64,000 nt of DNA from Lepturacanthus savala (taxonomy: Eukaryota; Chordata; Actinopteri; Scombriformes; Trichiuridae): NCBI GenBank assembly GCA_030544235.1, contig CM060484.1, positions 7,917,031 to 7,981,030 of the forward strand. The letters run 5' to 3'. Below are positions 23,457 through 35,720 of this stretch, piece after piece. Made by a program: the position numbers and the translations under genes. Within the stretch, counting starts at the first letter, position 1, and every line of letters starts with the position of its first letter. Under the pieces are notes generated by a model that saw only the letters and a list, made by a program, of their open reading frames with translations, was not told the origin of the DNA and did not search any database.

Positions 23457-24794
23457 GTTGCTTAATATCTTGGTGGTAATGTTAGGCTGTTTTTTAAAGC
23501 TATATTAAGAAGGCTAGTAAGAGGGAGGTGTTATATTATAGAGGCTGTGTTTTGTAGCCTATACGATGGATAAAAAGAGACTAAAACTATGCTAAAATAG
23601 TTATGGTTTTCTTTGAGTAAGATAAAAAAAAATGCTCAGACTTTTAACTAAAGACAAAGGACTACGACAACAAAATAAATTACCACTATTCTTGATCTCT
23701 CGACGACTACTCCCATTCCCAGACGTGTCACGGTTGGCCTTGAAGGCATCTTAAAAATCTTAAAACGTTGTGCGGAGGCAGGATCTTAATTGAAGATGCC
23801 AATGGATTTGCATGTTACCCCATTACCCACAAATCATGTTATTTCACAACTCTGTTGAGTATTTTTCCATCACAAGTCTTCCGAATGATTTCCAGACCAG
23901 CCATGACTTCCGTTCTTTTTAGCCATTGACTTCCATTCGTTTTAGTAAAGCAACTGGCTCAACTTGTTTTGAGTTAGGTAATTCACCGCTATAATCCATT
24001 ACAATTTTATGTTCAGTGGTTGCTACAGGGTGAAATCCATCTGCCAAATAATAATGTCATTGATTTAAAAAAACAAACAAAAAAAGCAATGAAATTCATA
24101 TACAGTATTCATTTTCATAACATGCATGTTCACATATTGTTTGATTTTACCACCATACATCTCATAGAGAGAAAAAAAAAATCAAAAAAACACCAAGATG
24201 GTTCTTCTAAAAAAAGCCATTTTCCCTCTTTAAGCTTACAGCCAACGAGCTTGTGTAAGCCGGAGACGACTGCCAACATTGCCATGTTCAGCGTATGCAA
24301 ATTGGCCAAAACACATTCAGTGCATGACTGTTTTTAAAGAGGTTTTAAAGAGTGTGGAGACTATGCAGAGAAGTGTAGTGTTTGTGTGTGTGATGCGGAC
24401 ACACACTGCGATGTGCAACAAAAAAAGAAAAAAAAAGTGGGAAAAAAAGCACATCTACACAAGGATATAGCATTTTTTAAGATAGCTAAAATTGTAAAGC
24501 CGATTTCAAGAATGGAACCTGACCAATCTAGTTTGCCTGTTTTGGGTTTGTGTGTGTGTGTCGTTGATGTAACGCAAGGAGCTGTACGTGAACAACGGAC
24601 GAGTTTAGCAGCCCCACTGCCATGCCTGCAGTACTCCTCTGGCTCTGTATGGGTCCCTCTTTTTCTTGTCTGCCTGCCCTCACAGTTGTATGGACTGTTA
24701 AAACAAAAAGGAGCCATTTTCTATTGTTCACACTTCTCTCTCTCTCTCTTTCTATGGTTATGACTACTCACTCTAGTTCAATCTCACTCTGTCA

Positions 24795-24798
<4 letters not shown>

Positions 24799-24828
<30 letters not shown>
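24799..24828 (+). repeat. (CT)n microsatellite, 15 units
   Basis: A pure CT run lies 30 bases before the PALM2 poly(A) signal. Confidence 0.95.
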
Positions 24829-24831
<3 letters not shown>

Positions 24832-24858
24832 GTCTGTATCCTCTCTCTATCTTTGGTC

Positions 24859-24864
24859 AATAAA
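24859..24864 (+). terminator. palm2akap2: Poly(A) signal AATAAA for the PALM2 transcript
   Basis: CAATAAAGCTGAG is followed by a candidate cleavage zone near 24880 and a T/GT-rich downstream stretch (24890-24940). This is the best-formed poly(A) context after the CaaX exon. Confidence 0.5.
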
Positions 24865-25175
24865 GCTGAGTTTCTCCAGTGCCCCCCTGCTGTCTCTTGC
24901 TTGTTGTTCTTTCCATCTGTCTCTAACATTCACTTTTTCATTGGCTGCTGACAAAGAGATCACAAGCTATCCTCATTTGCACCCCTTATCTGTCATAACA
25001 CCCACTGCCACTAACAAGTGCACACATGCATACACACACACACAATTTACATTTACATAGGTGATGATGATTTGTCCAGCGGGTAAGACGCATACAGTAA
25101 TAGTTCCTTATTACAAAAAGGGTGTTGAAAGGATTTAAGGGTAGAGTTTAGGGTCCAGCAACTTGTTTTCTCCCT

Positions 25176-25608
25176 TTAACTCATTCCCCGTCAGATATAA
25201 TTTAGAAAAGTTGCCACATGTCTCAGTATATGTCGTGTCTTTTCCTGCTTCAGTGGCTACAACAATGGCCTGTATCCCGTTTTTTGATTTAAAAAATTAA
25301 TGAGGAAGTTGTGAGGAAATTAATGTGGAAGCTGGCTACCATCAGAGTACTGTGTTATGGCATCATGTAGTAATTGCCTGTGTAGTTTTAGTATCTATTT
25401 CATGTTGTGACCGAATTTGGTCGGTTGGTTGGTTATAGTGCCCCCCTGCAATATAGTAATGAATAAAAAATATTTAAAATATCAAATAAATTAAAAAAAA
25501 ACCTTCAATTTCTCTGAGGGAACCTTCCAAAGGGATCAATAAAGTATTATCTATTTATCTAAAACACCAAAAGACAGGAAATTTCGCCGTTGGTGGGGAA
25601 TGAGTTAA
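25176..25608. mobile_element. TTAA-flanked MITE with perfect 14-bp inverted ends
   Basis: TTAACTCATTCCCC at the left (25176) is the exact reverse complement of GGGGAATGAGTTAA at the right (ending 25608). Inside, at about 25500-25560, a CTCTGAGGG...GATCAATAAAGTATTATCTA stretch looks like the 3' tail of a fish LINE or SINE, suggesting a nested insertion. A related right-hand end (CACCAAAAGACAGGA) recurs at about 40093. Confidence 0.75.
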
Positions 25609-27079
25609 TGGTAGTCAAGGTAGGTTTTGGTGGTCTCACTCAATCAAATTCAAAAGAAAAAACTTGCATTCCTGCATTCATGAAACTCATATTTCACACA
25701 GAATGTTCAATAATCAATATAAGAAACTTTTTGGAGTCATTATTTATTTAAGTTAACAAACAAGACTAAACCTGCAGTCCTAGTGAGTTAGAAATTAAAT
25801 CCAGGTTTACAAAATTACTCCTTTGATTCACTGAGACCTACTTTAGTATTTTCATTATACTTATTAGGAGACAGTATATATTGTAATAAAATCCTGACAG
25901 GTCACACTAGAAAAATTGAGAATACACAAATACATAGTTTACACATATCGCATATCTTTTATTTAAATAGCAAGTCATTAATTTAGCTTCATGTACAGTT
26001 AGTGTGGCCATAATTAATCCATTACATGTTTTCACCATGGTATAGGTCTGTTCCTACTGGAAACATTAAAGATAAGACTATAATATGACAATATCATGGA
26101 GGATGACTTACCACTGCTTGTGAAAAATAAACGCTCTAATTCTACCCTACGGCAACACTCCTGTGGGGACTGTGTCTGTGGCGTCTAATGAGCTTACACG
26201 CTGCAAAAATAATAAGAAGGAAGGTAAGTACTGTAAGTATTTAGAAGGGTAGGGAAGAGGAAGGAAGGAAGGGATGTAGCTGGTGTTAAAGAAAAGAAAA
26301 TAGGAAGAAAGATAAAAAGCAAGAGAGGAGGGAATGGGGGGAATGAAAACAGGGTAAATATATACTGGGATCAATCCAGTATGATTAGTAGGTTCTGCAA
26401 GAAATCCTGCAACAGCACACCAACACTCACTGCATGCCTTCTCATCTAACTTTACTGACACGACTGAAAACTTCAAAAACTGAGCAGACACATGAATACT
26501 GGGAATAGTGCAGTCCAGAACAGTACATTAGCAACCTGGAAAATATTTAAAATATACCGTACTATCTCATCTTTTGTTTGATAATGTGTATTTATCTTGA
26601 ATGAGGACTAGGCGTAAGTTGTTCTTGTGAAAAAACACCGGCTACAAAAACATGACACATGCTTCCTCAGAAGACATAATGCAAGGTGGTGCATGATTAT
26701 ATCAGCGACGTCATGACAACCAACATCTGAAAATAGATTATTCAGATCCACAACACAAACACACACACTCTGGCTGGACATGTTTCCATGATAATGAACA
26801 CTAATTGATTTATCTTTAGACAAAGGCTGCACATGATGATGCTGATGCACAGTCTGAGACACACATGACAGGAAGATGATACGCGCGTCAGCATCGGAAA
26901 AACATGCATCATAAGCATACTTCATCGCAATGTGATTTGCCACAGCAGCACTGATAATAATAACCATAATCAGAGTACAACAATGACATGATTTTGTGTC
27001 ATATCAAGGACATGACTCTGTGGCTTATGAAATACAGAATTATGTCATGCAATAAAGAAAATAAGCCATTTTTAAATCT

Positions 27080-27240
27080 GAATTGTGTTCAGTCAGGCCT
27101 CAGCAACACTACAGAGGAGGCTAGACTATGACAGAATGAGTGGGTGGTCTTATTTCACAGTTTGTGTGTTAGCAAACACCACAGAGACCTAAATATTTAC
27201 ACACAAGCACTGAAAAAATGTGTTGTTTTTTTCATACTAG
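27080..27240 (-). repeat. Dispersed repeat, inverted copy of 34350-34520
   Basis: The reverse complement shares AGTGCTTGTGTGTAAAT, GTGAAATAAGACCACCCACT, CATTCTGTCAT and TGTAGTGTTGCTGA with 34350-34520 in the same order. The family resembles a common fish MITE, but its superfamily is not assigned. Confidence 0.75.
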
Positions 27241-27870
27241 GGCCCGTTTACACATTGTGTATGGCTATAAAAGCTTCATTTGCAACTACTTGTAACTACA
27301 GCTGTGAAATAAATGTAATTGAGTAAAAAGAAAAGCTGTAGCATGAGATAAATTAGAAATATTGAAATGAACTCTATACTGGTGAAGCAAAGAATAGTGC
27401 GGAGATATAAATACAGATACACCATGTCAAATATAGATGTTCTTGTCGCTCATTGTGTGAATTACTGAATAAAAAGATGATTTCAGTTTACAGGTTATCT
27501 AATTTACAATCCACCATACAGCCATATGTGCAGGTTGCACAATTATAGAGCAATATAGCTGCTCACATGATCAAATTTACAGATGTCAGTCATTTACAGA
27601 GATGCATCATTAGCTTCTCGCAGATTTACACATGGAAGACAGACTGATTCTTGGGGTTTCACCTCATTTGCAAGGATCCATCCTGTTATTTGAAAATCAG
27701 ATAACAAGCCAGAACATGACAAGTTATATTTAGGAGCTAATATCATTGTTAATTTGTTTCATATGCTGTTAAGAGAGAGCACAAATGTGCAAATGAATAT
27801 GATGGAAGAGGAGGACAATTAGCAAAGATGACAATCGGTAACAATTATTAATCATTCTGTTTTATCGTAG

Positions 27871-27956
27871 GCTTTGGCCAAAATCCAGGGGTTGCCGTGA
27901 CAACAGAAAATGGGTATCAAGCTCCGATTCCAACCAGACATCCTCACACCGCCATG
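27871..27956 (+). CDS. palm2akap2: Candidate bridge exon 1 (86 nt) joining PALM2 to AKAP2
   Basis: Between a cgtag acceptor and a strong ATG|gtgagt donor is an 86-nt segment with a single open frame: (G)GFGQNPGVAVTTENGYQAPI, then PTRHPHTAM. It enters in phase 1, matching the exon ending at 18074, and leaves in phase 0, matching the AKAP2 exon at 52217, so it can join the two halves in frame. The peptide is not one I recognise from mammals. Support comes from splice sites, the only open frame and correct phase at both ends. RNA evidence is needed. Confidence 0.68.
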
Positions 27957-29599
27957 GTGAGTAGTGTGTGTCCGAGTGAGTGTGTGTTCATGTCTGAATA
28001 TCTGAATCCTTTACAGTCTGACAGATGTTTTACACGCAGAACCACTGTATAAAGCTACACACAAAGTATTCTAACATGTGTCAGAAGTATTTGTTTGATG
28101 ATAAAAGAGTTAGAGAGAAAATCAGCAGAGTTTCTGTGAAACAGGGCAAAAATAACAGGCCACTATCTCAGTAGGAATCTCTTTATGATGCCATTATAAA
28201 CAGAGGACTATTTGGTCACCTTTTACAGAGAATTACAGGCAGGATTTCCATTATCCACTCACTAAAATGGTGTGTTTGTGTCTGTGTGTGTGTCAGACTG
28301 GTCTGATCATGGCCAATTTTCTTTTGCAATGATAGGGGGGGAGGAGGGGGGAGTTCAAAAACAACGTGAATCACAAATCCTAGGAAGAACACGATAACCT
28401 CAAGAATGTGGACAAAATGTGTTGTTGCTGTGTTGTTTTTCTGTTAATGGCACGCAACAGTAAATTCAATATAACCTTACAGCACTTTCTGGTATTTCTA
28501 TCAGCTTTACCTGCAGGGGGGCCCCGGGGCATACATGCTTGTTTCCCCACCTCCTGTGCATTGTGTACAGTTATGCTGGAATGCTACCTGGCCCCAGATA
28601 TGCTGTGCAGGAATCTGATAACACAAATGAATTGAAGAATTTGTACCATGTAAGCACATAACTTATGTACTGAAGGTCTTAACACTAGGTTTTGCACATG
28701 TCTTCAGTCGATTCTGTGCTTTAGTAGGTCTCAAACAAGATCACAAACCTGTTGACACTCAGGAAACCCCTGAGAGTTATGAAGCCCTTGTTTGTCACTT
28801 GATATAATCACTATTATATTATATTAGGGAATATGTCTGTGGAACCTAATAGTATATTTATAGGAATATATAGGAATTTGTTTCAGAAATGAAGTGAATT
28901 TTCAGATTATGATCATTCCTTTATAGTAGATTATATTTTGTTGTACACACACACAGATCAGTGACAAAACTGTCATGTGGTAAAACCCTAAAAACAGGTT
29001 TTAAAAAATTAAAAACATATGCTATCAAGCAAGTACACAGGTGAAATGTTGAAATGGACTTAAACTAAAACTAGGCCTACTCATTATGTAGAATAATTCC
29101 AACTTTTGTGGAAGTTTTATTTTATTTTTGTTGTTATTATTAGGATCTTCCTTTTCCTTGTTTATTATAATATACGCCACAATTATTATTATTACTATAA
29201 TTAATATGAATATTAATGACATCTATTATACAAGTTATTTGTTATTTTATTTTTTATTTGTGTCTTGTATAGCTACTTAAATTGTAAGCAAATAAATAAA
29301 GGCAATAACTTTAAATCAAAAGGAAATATATATATAATATAAATTTGATGGGGCCAGAGTTAATTTAAATTTTATTTTTTTAAAAAAGTGTCTCTTTAAA
29401 TCTCGCGGAGTAATATGAAGTGGCCTAATATTGTGGAAAGGCCATTTAAATGTAAAGTTGTAATAAGTAAATATAAGCTACCACCACCGATTGTACTGGA
29501 AGTTTCGGACTTTGTTGTTTACCTGGGGGAAAAAAAGCTACCTGAGCACATTTTAGGTGATGGAGGTGGTCAGATCTAGCGGTGGGTACAGCAGCATCA
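27957..29599 (+). other. palm2akap2: Intron between bridge exon 1 and the CpG-rich block
   Basis: AT-rich, with (TTA)n-like sequence around 29,140-29,240. No exon or recognisable repeat family is seen. Confidence 0.5.
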
Positions 29600-29877
29600 G
29601 GAGGTGAGGAGGAGGAGGAGGGGGGGCGGTCAGATTGTTTCGCAGCTGAATAAATGAATGAAAAAGGCAGTGCGGCGGTAACCTGATCCGCGCCGCCGGC
29701 CTCATTGTGCCGTGGCGGCTCGCTCACTGATTGTCTCTGGAAACACATTATACTTGTGTAGTGTATCCACGCTGGAACAGCGCAGAAAACACTCCCGGGA
29801 CCTCGCGGCCCTGCATTATTCAGAACGCGTGCCCGGACAACGGAGAGAAGCGACAGAAGCGGGGAGAGGAAGAGGCG

Positions 29878-29917
<40 letters not shown>

Positions 29918-30272
29918 CTGGCGCGTAAAAGCAGCTCAATGTCATCCCAGTCGGAGGCTGCCGCCGTTTCCGTCATTACCTACCGCGCGCGCGTGCGTTC
30001 CGCCGCTTCTCCTCTACGCATCTGACGGTGCCGCCGGCCGGTGGTGCGGCAGCAGCGGCGGCGGCGGATGTTCTTTCTTTTTTTTCGTTTTATTAAGAGG
30101 ACGAAGACAAAGGAAGAAGTAGCGCTAGAAGAAGTAGGGGGGCAGCAGGTCGGTAACGCCTCCGCCGTTTAAAATAAAAAAAAACTAATCCCCCGGTCTT
30201 TAGCTGGTAACTACTTGGTCCTAAGGAGCTCCGGAGAGATCAGCGCTTTGCTTCACGTCTTTCACCACACAG
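29600..30272 (+). promoter_or_regulatory. palm2akap2: CpG-rich internal promoter and non-coding first exon of AKAP2-type transcript
   Basis: This block is strikingly GC- and CpG-rich (GCGGCGG, CCGCGCCGCC, CGCGCGCGTGCG) inside an AT-rich intron. It ends with a good donor, ACACAG|gtaaag at 30272/30273. Mammalian AKAP2 is made from its own promoter inside the PALM2AKAP2 locus, and this is the matching place. No initiation codon in it opens a frame that continues sensibly, so it is read as a 5' UTR exon splicing to 52217 (or 43232). The transcription start is not determinable. Confidence 0.6.
29882..29916 (+). repeat. (GA)n microsatellite in the CpG-rich block
   Basis: A GA run of 17 units lies in the presumed AKAP2 5' UTR or promoter. 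GA repeats can bind GAGA-type factors, but no more can be said. Confidence 0.9.
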
Positions 30273-31808
30273 GTAAAGTAAAATAAACTAAAGTCTTAGC
30301 AGATAACTGCAAATATAACCCGCTTTTTAAAACTAAAAAAAAGGCAAACTCAGTGAAGGTGTAGGATATTAGCCGGCTTTATTCCTGCAGGCTTCTCAGT
30401 TATGTGTGTTTGTGTATATTGTGCGGATATGTGTGTTAGCTCATAGAAACAGAGGCTGTAATTACTCTGATTGGCTTTAAAGTGGGGAGAGGACACTGGA
30501 TACTGCACCCTCCTCCTCTCCAGAGAGAAAGACAACCAAAGGAGGTCAGTGGACCAGGCTGCTTGCTGCAGTAGTCTCTATTTCTCTCTCCCTCTTGCGC
30601 TCCTCCTCCTCCTCTGCATCACTTTAACCTACATATAGGAATGACCTTAACCTGGTTTCCATCATGCACGCTGGCTGAATGACTTGGCAGAGACACATAG
30701 ATTTCCTCCTGTCTCGTCCTCCTGGTGTCGTAGCGTCTCATTTACCTTCTGTAATGCTCATTTAAAATCACTGGGAAACTTGTGTGTGGTGTTTCTTTAG
30801 GCTGACATACACTTGATTTGATTTAAAAAAAAAAAAAAAAAACTTACAAATTCAGGCCCACTCATGCCAAAAAGCACTTATTAGTTGCCTCTTTGAATAT
30901 TGAATATTGCGTCTTGCATAAAATATGAATGTGCACAGGGGAATCAAACTGGCGAGAGAATATTCGAGCTACCTGAAGAAGTCAGACTTGTTTGCTCCAG
31001 ATTCTCCCATGGTGAATTTTAGCTGTTGCCAAGCAACTCGCATTTTCATTGAGAGCAGACTTTGACAATGTCCAAGCTCAGCGAGGGACGGACACGAAGC
31101 CACGATGGATCCAATTGGTTGTCGGATGTTTTCTGTCCTCTTGCTGCTGGATGAAACATACCAGTCTTTTTTTCTGTACAGCTCAGTGTTACAGCTATTA
31201 AATGACAAATTTCACAATCATTCTAAAATGCATACTCACACTGCTGAAGTACTGGTTATACTCCTGCCATATGCTGTTATTGAAGGTGAGTGAGTCTTCC
31301 TGCTGTTGGCAGAGAATGACTTCAAGTTGAAAAAGCTGTTGGGGTGGTGGTGGTGGTGGGGTGGAAACAATTTAGCTTGACCTTGTTTTTACCATCACTT
31401 TCAATCATGCTGATCGATTTTACTTCGCTGTGGAGTTACTGACATTTTGCCTGAATGCAGCTGACAGTACAATACCAAAACGGGCGATGAAGGCTCCAGA
31501 AATCAGGCAACGGTCGCTTTGTAAAGAGATGTGTTTATTTCTAGTAAATACTGGACAGCTTTATTTATTTTGTGAGAAGACAGGCAAAGGCAACACCAAA
31601 AACAGAAAGATATCGCGTTAGATCATTTTTCCCCCCACATTTTTTATCAACATCGTAGCACAGAATGCACAATCGGTGTGTTGAAGGGCATTTTGGAGGC
31701 AATAAATCTCATTAGGGAACATTTGATTGGTAAGATTTAAATCAGTGGTTGACAAAATCTCTATTTTGATAAACCTTTGGTGGTATCAAGGTATTACAGC
31801 ATAGGGTA

Positions 31809-31990
31809 TAGGGCTGAAACTTTTGATAGTCAATTAATCAACGGATTATTTAAACGATTAATTGATTTGTTGTCTGGTTCATATATTAGATGATTATTTG
31901 AGTAGATGGAACCAGAGTATTTGGACATTTCCTTCATAAAAGCGCCTCAAATTGATAAATTCATTATCAAAATAGTTGGACAACTGAAGT
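31809..31990 (+). repeat. AATCGATTAATC-type MITE, internally deleted copy
   Basis: It begins AGGGCTGAAACTTTTGATAG, has paired ATTAATC motifs, and ends near ATTATCAAAATAGTTGGACA. It belongs to the same family as 34005-34225, 36840-37000 and 42050-42194, a common fish repeat whose consensus starts GGGCTGCAACTAACGATTA. Confidence 0.65.
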
Positions 31991-32445
31991 ACATGTAAAC
32001 ATGTTACTTTGATTAATATCGGTATTCTCCAACTCTGATTAAGACACCCAGATAATGCGACTGAACTTCATGGTTTCTCCGGCATGTATACGCCTTTATC
32101 GGAGTTAAACTAGACAATGCATGTGCGCATGCTCCACAACCCCCACGCTGGCATCTACACAAACACCCAAGAAAGGCAGTCACAGAAGTAGAATACAAAC
32201 AATATAGGCAAAAACCAAGAAATGGAGATGTAACGTCACAACATCATAAGTCAAATGGAAAGGGGGCCATATGAATCTGTTAAAACAACACATATCGCCC
32301 TCTACTGTTGAGGGGGAGGATTTGTTTCCATCGGTAATTCGTTTTTTTTTTGGTGGATGTAAACTGGGACAAAGGTCTGATTCGATGCCAAAACTTGAAA
32401 TTTGAAGCATAGCTCATTAAGCTGTGCATGTAAACACACTGACTA
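31985..32445. repeat. ACATGTAAACA-ended dispersed element, copy 1
   Basis: It starts near GTACATGTAAACATGTTACT with CTGATTAAGACAC inside, and ends near GCATGTAAACACACTGAC. It resembles a fish repeat family with TTTACATG ends. A related copy lies at about 35300-35720. Confidence 0.5.
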
Positions 32446-34004
32446 AAAGAAAAATAGCTGGTCCACCTTAAAGGTTGGTCCACCTTAAGTCAGCCAAAGT
32501 TGTCACTAAAATCAGGGCTAATACGCTTCACTTGGGTGGCAGCAAAAAACACTGCGCGCTTATTTATTCATCATCATTCTGTGAGCCATATGTATTGACA
32601 CCCAGGATGAGATGTTTATGTAGGGTAACTGCATATCAGACACAAACCATTGTAGGCTAGACAAATGTCAGGAAGGTATGAAAAAAATAGATACCACCCG
32701 AGCCTAGTTTCAGTCTGCTTTTATTGCCCACATTCTGTCTAGAACAGCTCATCAGCCATGCTCATCATTTTGTTTTGTCACCGTTCGCTCGCTGATTCTG
32801 GAAATAACGAAGCGAAGCGAACTGCCAATTCAGACGGACCGTTTGCCAATACGTCCGCTCGGCCCGGGGACAGAAAAAAATCACAGCCAGCTTTCCGATT
32901 TGATTAGATAGTCAATGACAGGAGGTACCTGCCACATACTGAACGTCCCGCCGAGACAGTCGGTGCCTGTTAGTGTTGCTGCACTACATTTTCCGTCCCC
33001 ACCCCTGTCGGCACCATCGTAGTGTGAGAACATTGACAGGAACAACAAAGTTATCAATGATGTCTTCTTCCCTCAAACTGCACTCCCTTCCCAGAAAGCA
33101 CACACACACAGATATATAATCACAGGTTACATAACGGCTGGGTGATTGATAATGCTCCACAGGAGGTGGAAACGGGAATGAAGGAGAGACGGGATGAGAG
33201 AGACCGGGGTGATGACAAGGAACAATGGGTACAAGGAGAGATAATGGGCGGTGCAGGTGTGTGTGTGTGTGTTTGAGCGGTGATTGCGAGGGGAGTGAGG
33301 GTGGGAGGTGGAGGATGGCGGTAGGAAGTCTGTTCAGCCTCATGCGGCTGGAAGTGTTGTTGACGTTAACTGGCCGATGGCCTTTCAATGGCCGACCGTT
33401 GATGGGCCTTCCAGGAAAGAGACCGATACCCCCGCCTCGCGTTATTGGATGAAGTCCCAAACGTTGAAGTCATACGACGTTGTTGATGCACGATTGTGGC
33501 GCACGTCGTGTCTACGCCGTCACGTCTCCGCACCAAAATGTAATATATTTGTGTTGTCAGCTGACCGTGACATGAATAGAAAAGTAAAACACGTGGCTCG
33601 GGTGTTTGTCATCAGAAAGCGTGTCATGTGAGCACCCCTCGGGCTTGCTCAGACTGAGGCTTGAATATAATTTTTTCCCCCAGTGTTTGAACAAAGCCTC
33701 CTCATGTTTGTGCAAGTCTGAAGAAGCTGGAATTTTAAGTAGTTCTCGGGAGCGTGAATGACACTTGGTGGCTATTTTTGTTTGGCCCACGGGAGGGAAC
33801 GACAGCGAAAAGTGGCGAAGGGACACAGTGTTTCTTGTTTCTTTCTTGTCGCTTCTTCTTTGATAATACGCACAAAAGAAGTCACCATGACACAGTGAGA
33901 CAAGATCAGCTTGGAAGAGAGGAAGGCTTTTCAAAATAAAAGCAATCACGTCAGCCAAAATGGAAATGCATAATAGCGTATACCACCTGAGATGTAAGTG
34001 CTAT

Positions 34005-34225
34005 CTTCTGGTCTCAGGTGATGATCTGGTTATTTTCTGGTTTCTTTAGTTATATAATAGAAAACTGAAGATCTTTGGGTTCTGGACTGCCGGTCTGGAC
34101 AATAAAAAGACATTTTAGGTTGCATCTTCGGCTTTGAGAAACAGAGATTGTCATTTTACACCATTTGATAAACCAAACAGCTAATCGATTAATCATTTCT
34201 AACTAGTCCCTATTTGCAGCTCTAG
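34005..34225 (-). repeat. AATCGATTAATC-type MITE, 5' half, minus strand
   Basis: It contains TTTCTGGTTTCTTTAG, AAAACTGAAGATCTTTGGGT, CTAATCGATTAATC and TTGCAGCTCTAG, in the order expected for the reverse strand of this fish repeat. Confidence 0.7.
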
Positions 34226-34349
34226 AACTGACATACATGTCCATGTTATTTGGCAGCAATACAGTAACACATGTTAATCATGCCAATCAAATATGTTATT
34301 GACCACACTTACTGTATATGGACAGTAATAATCTAATTATTGACCTTAT

Positions 34350-34520
34350 TTTGAAGGGTCTCTATTATGAAAAAAACACTTTTTAGTGCTTGTGTGTAAA
34401 TGTTTAAGTCTCTGGTGTTCCTGTTAATACTGAATCTGTGAAATAAGACCACCCACTCATTCTGTCATGGTCTGGCTTCCCCTGTAGTGTTGCTGAAAGC
34501 TGATTGAACACAATCCAGCC
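34350..34520 (+). repeat. Dispersed repeat, plus-strand copy of 27080-27240
   Basis: It starts TTGAAGGGTCTCTATTATGA and shares GTGAAATAAGACCACCCACT, CATTCTGTCAT and TGTAGTGTTGCTGA with the minus-strand copy at 27080. Homology may continue beyond 34520. Confidence 0.75.
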
Positions 34521-35299
34521 TAGTCACTGCCCCTCCGAGCCAGGTGCCACCTATTCTGCTCAGGAGTTTCCGGAAAGCTCCTAGGATGGCAGCCATTTTT
34601 TCCCACTCGCTTAGAAGCTGATCCAGGCCAAAACAATGTGCAAAGTATTACTTTTGAACTGCAGGGCCTTCCAACCAGCCATTAAGGACAATAAAGCCCA
34701 ACGGTTTCATTTTATTTTTTTGGTGGCAGCGTCCCAAGAAAAGAAACCAAACAGCTGTTTGTTTGTGATAAGCGTTTTTTTTTTTCTCCTGACTGCTCCA
34801 CCAACCTGGGACAATAAAAGTCAGGATTTGCTGAAATACTGTTTTTGAAAGCCAGAACCACGGCAACTATCCAAAGAGAAACTGACGATGGTGTAAGTTT
34901 TTCTCAACATAAATTGTGCCATAAGCTTTTCATTTGTCATTTAAAGTCCACCGAGCTTGAGCAGCAAGCAGCACAGTTAACAGCTCGTGACGAGTTGAGT
35001 GACTTTAAAAAAAAAAAAAAGTTCATAACATTTATTTAGTGCTTGTGAGCAGTCGAGTCTGCTTCTGCTCAGCCACTCCAGCTCTCTGAGGGGTGTGACA
35101 TTTCTCAAGCTCTGGGCGACTGGCCAGTCACAACAGAGAGGGTGTTTCCACAGGGAAGGGAGGTGGGAAACAGGGCTTTTCTTGAGTGTGTGAGAAGGCG
35201 ACTGTATTCCTGCTACAGAACTACAAAAACAGGTTTAGACCATAAAAGCTTGCTTATGTTTACAAGAAGATCATTGAAATATTTAACTTAAAAGGGTTC

Positions 35300-35720
35300 A
35301 TTCATTGACAATGATTTGATTAGGGTGTTTACATAAGTTGCTTATAGAATGTTCCAATCATATTTCTATTTATTGTGACAAATCAGATATTTTATACAAT
35401 CTGTAGGTTTTTCACTGAAAGTCGCTGTTGTTTACAGTTGCCATGGTGACATAACGTTTAACCTCATTTTAAGCCAATTTTTTTTTTCAGTGTTTTTCAT
35501 ATTCTGCGAATATGGACATAGTCATAGTGTGATGAAGGGGTTTAAATGTCTACAATAAGACTGGAACACACCACATGTGTCAATTCTATTAATGCTTACT
35601 CTGACTATGACCTTATTTAGGTTAAGCTAATGGGAAAACACTGTTTATATGGCACTGTCTTAATCTGAGTATTGTCTTAATAAGGTTAAGATTGGATCAT
35701 TTCTGTCAGTGTATGGCTGT
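35300..35720. repeat. TTTACAT-ended dispersed element, copy 2
   Basis: It has GGGTGTTTACATAAGTTGC at the left and a GTATTGTCTTAATAAGGTTA...CAGTGTATGG right part. Matches to the copy at 31985 are weak and mostly through the shared fish-family pattern. Confidence 0.4.

Larger units (their letters stand above)
20502..24885 (+). other. palm2akap2: Probable 3' UTR of the PALM2 (CaaX) transcript
   Basis: No coding exon follows the stop at 20501. The next strong poly(A) signal in a good context is at 24859. An earlier AATAAA at 21775 is a proximal candidate. The stretch holds a perfect Pumilio site, AT-rich blocks, a (CT)n run and a small hAT-type BED-finger fossil. The length of the UTR is inferred from signals only. 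Confidence 0.5.
24886..27870 (+). other. palm2akap2: Intron between the PALM2 end and the first bridge exon
   Basis: No exon seen. It holds a TTAA-flanked MITE (25176) and one copy of a dispersed repeat (27080). Repeat-free AT-rich sequence at 27480-27860 just before the bridge exon could be a conserved intronic element, but that is untested. Confidence 0.5.

Noticed and set aside
29712..30122. 136-codon frame in the CpG-rich block
   Set aside because: It contains repeat-encoded Arg-Glu and no match. The block is better explained as promoter and 5' UTR.
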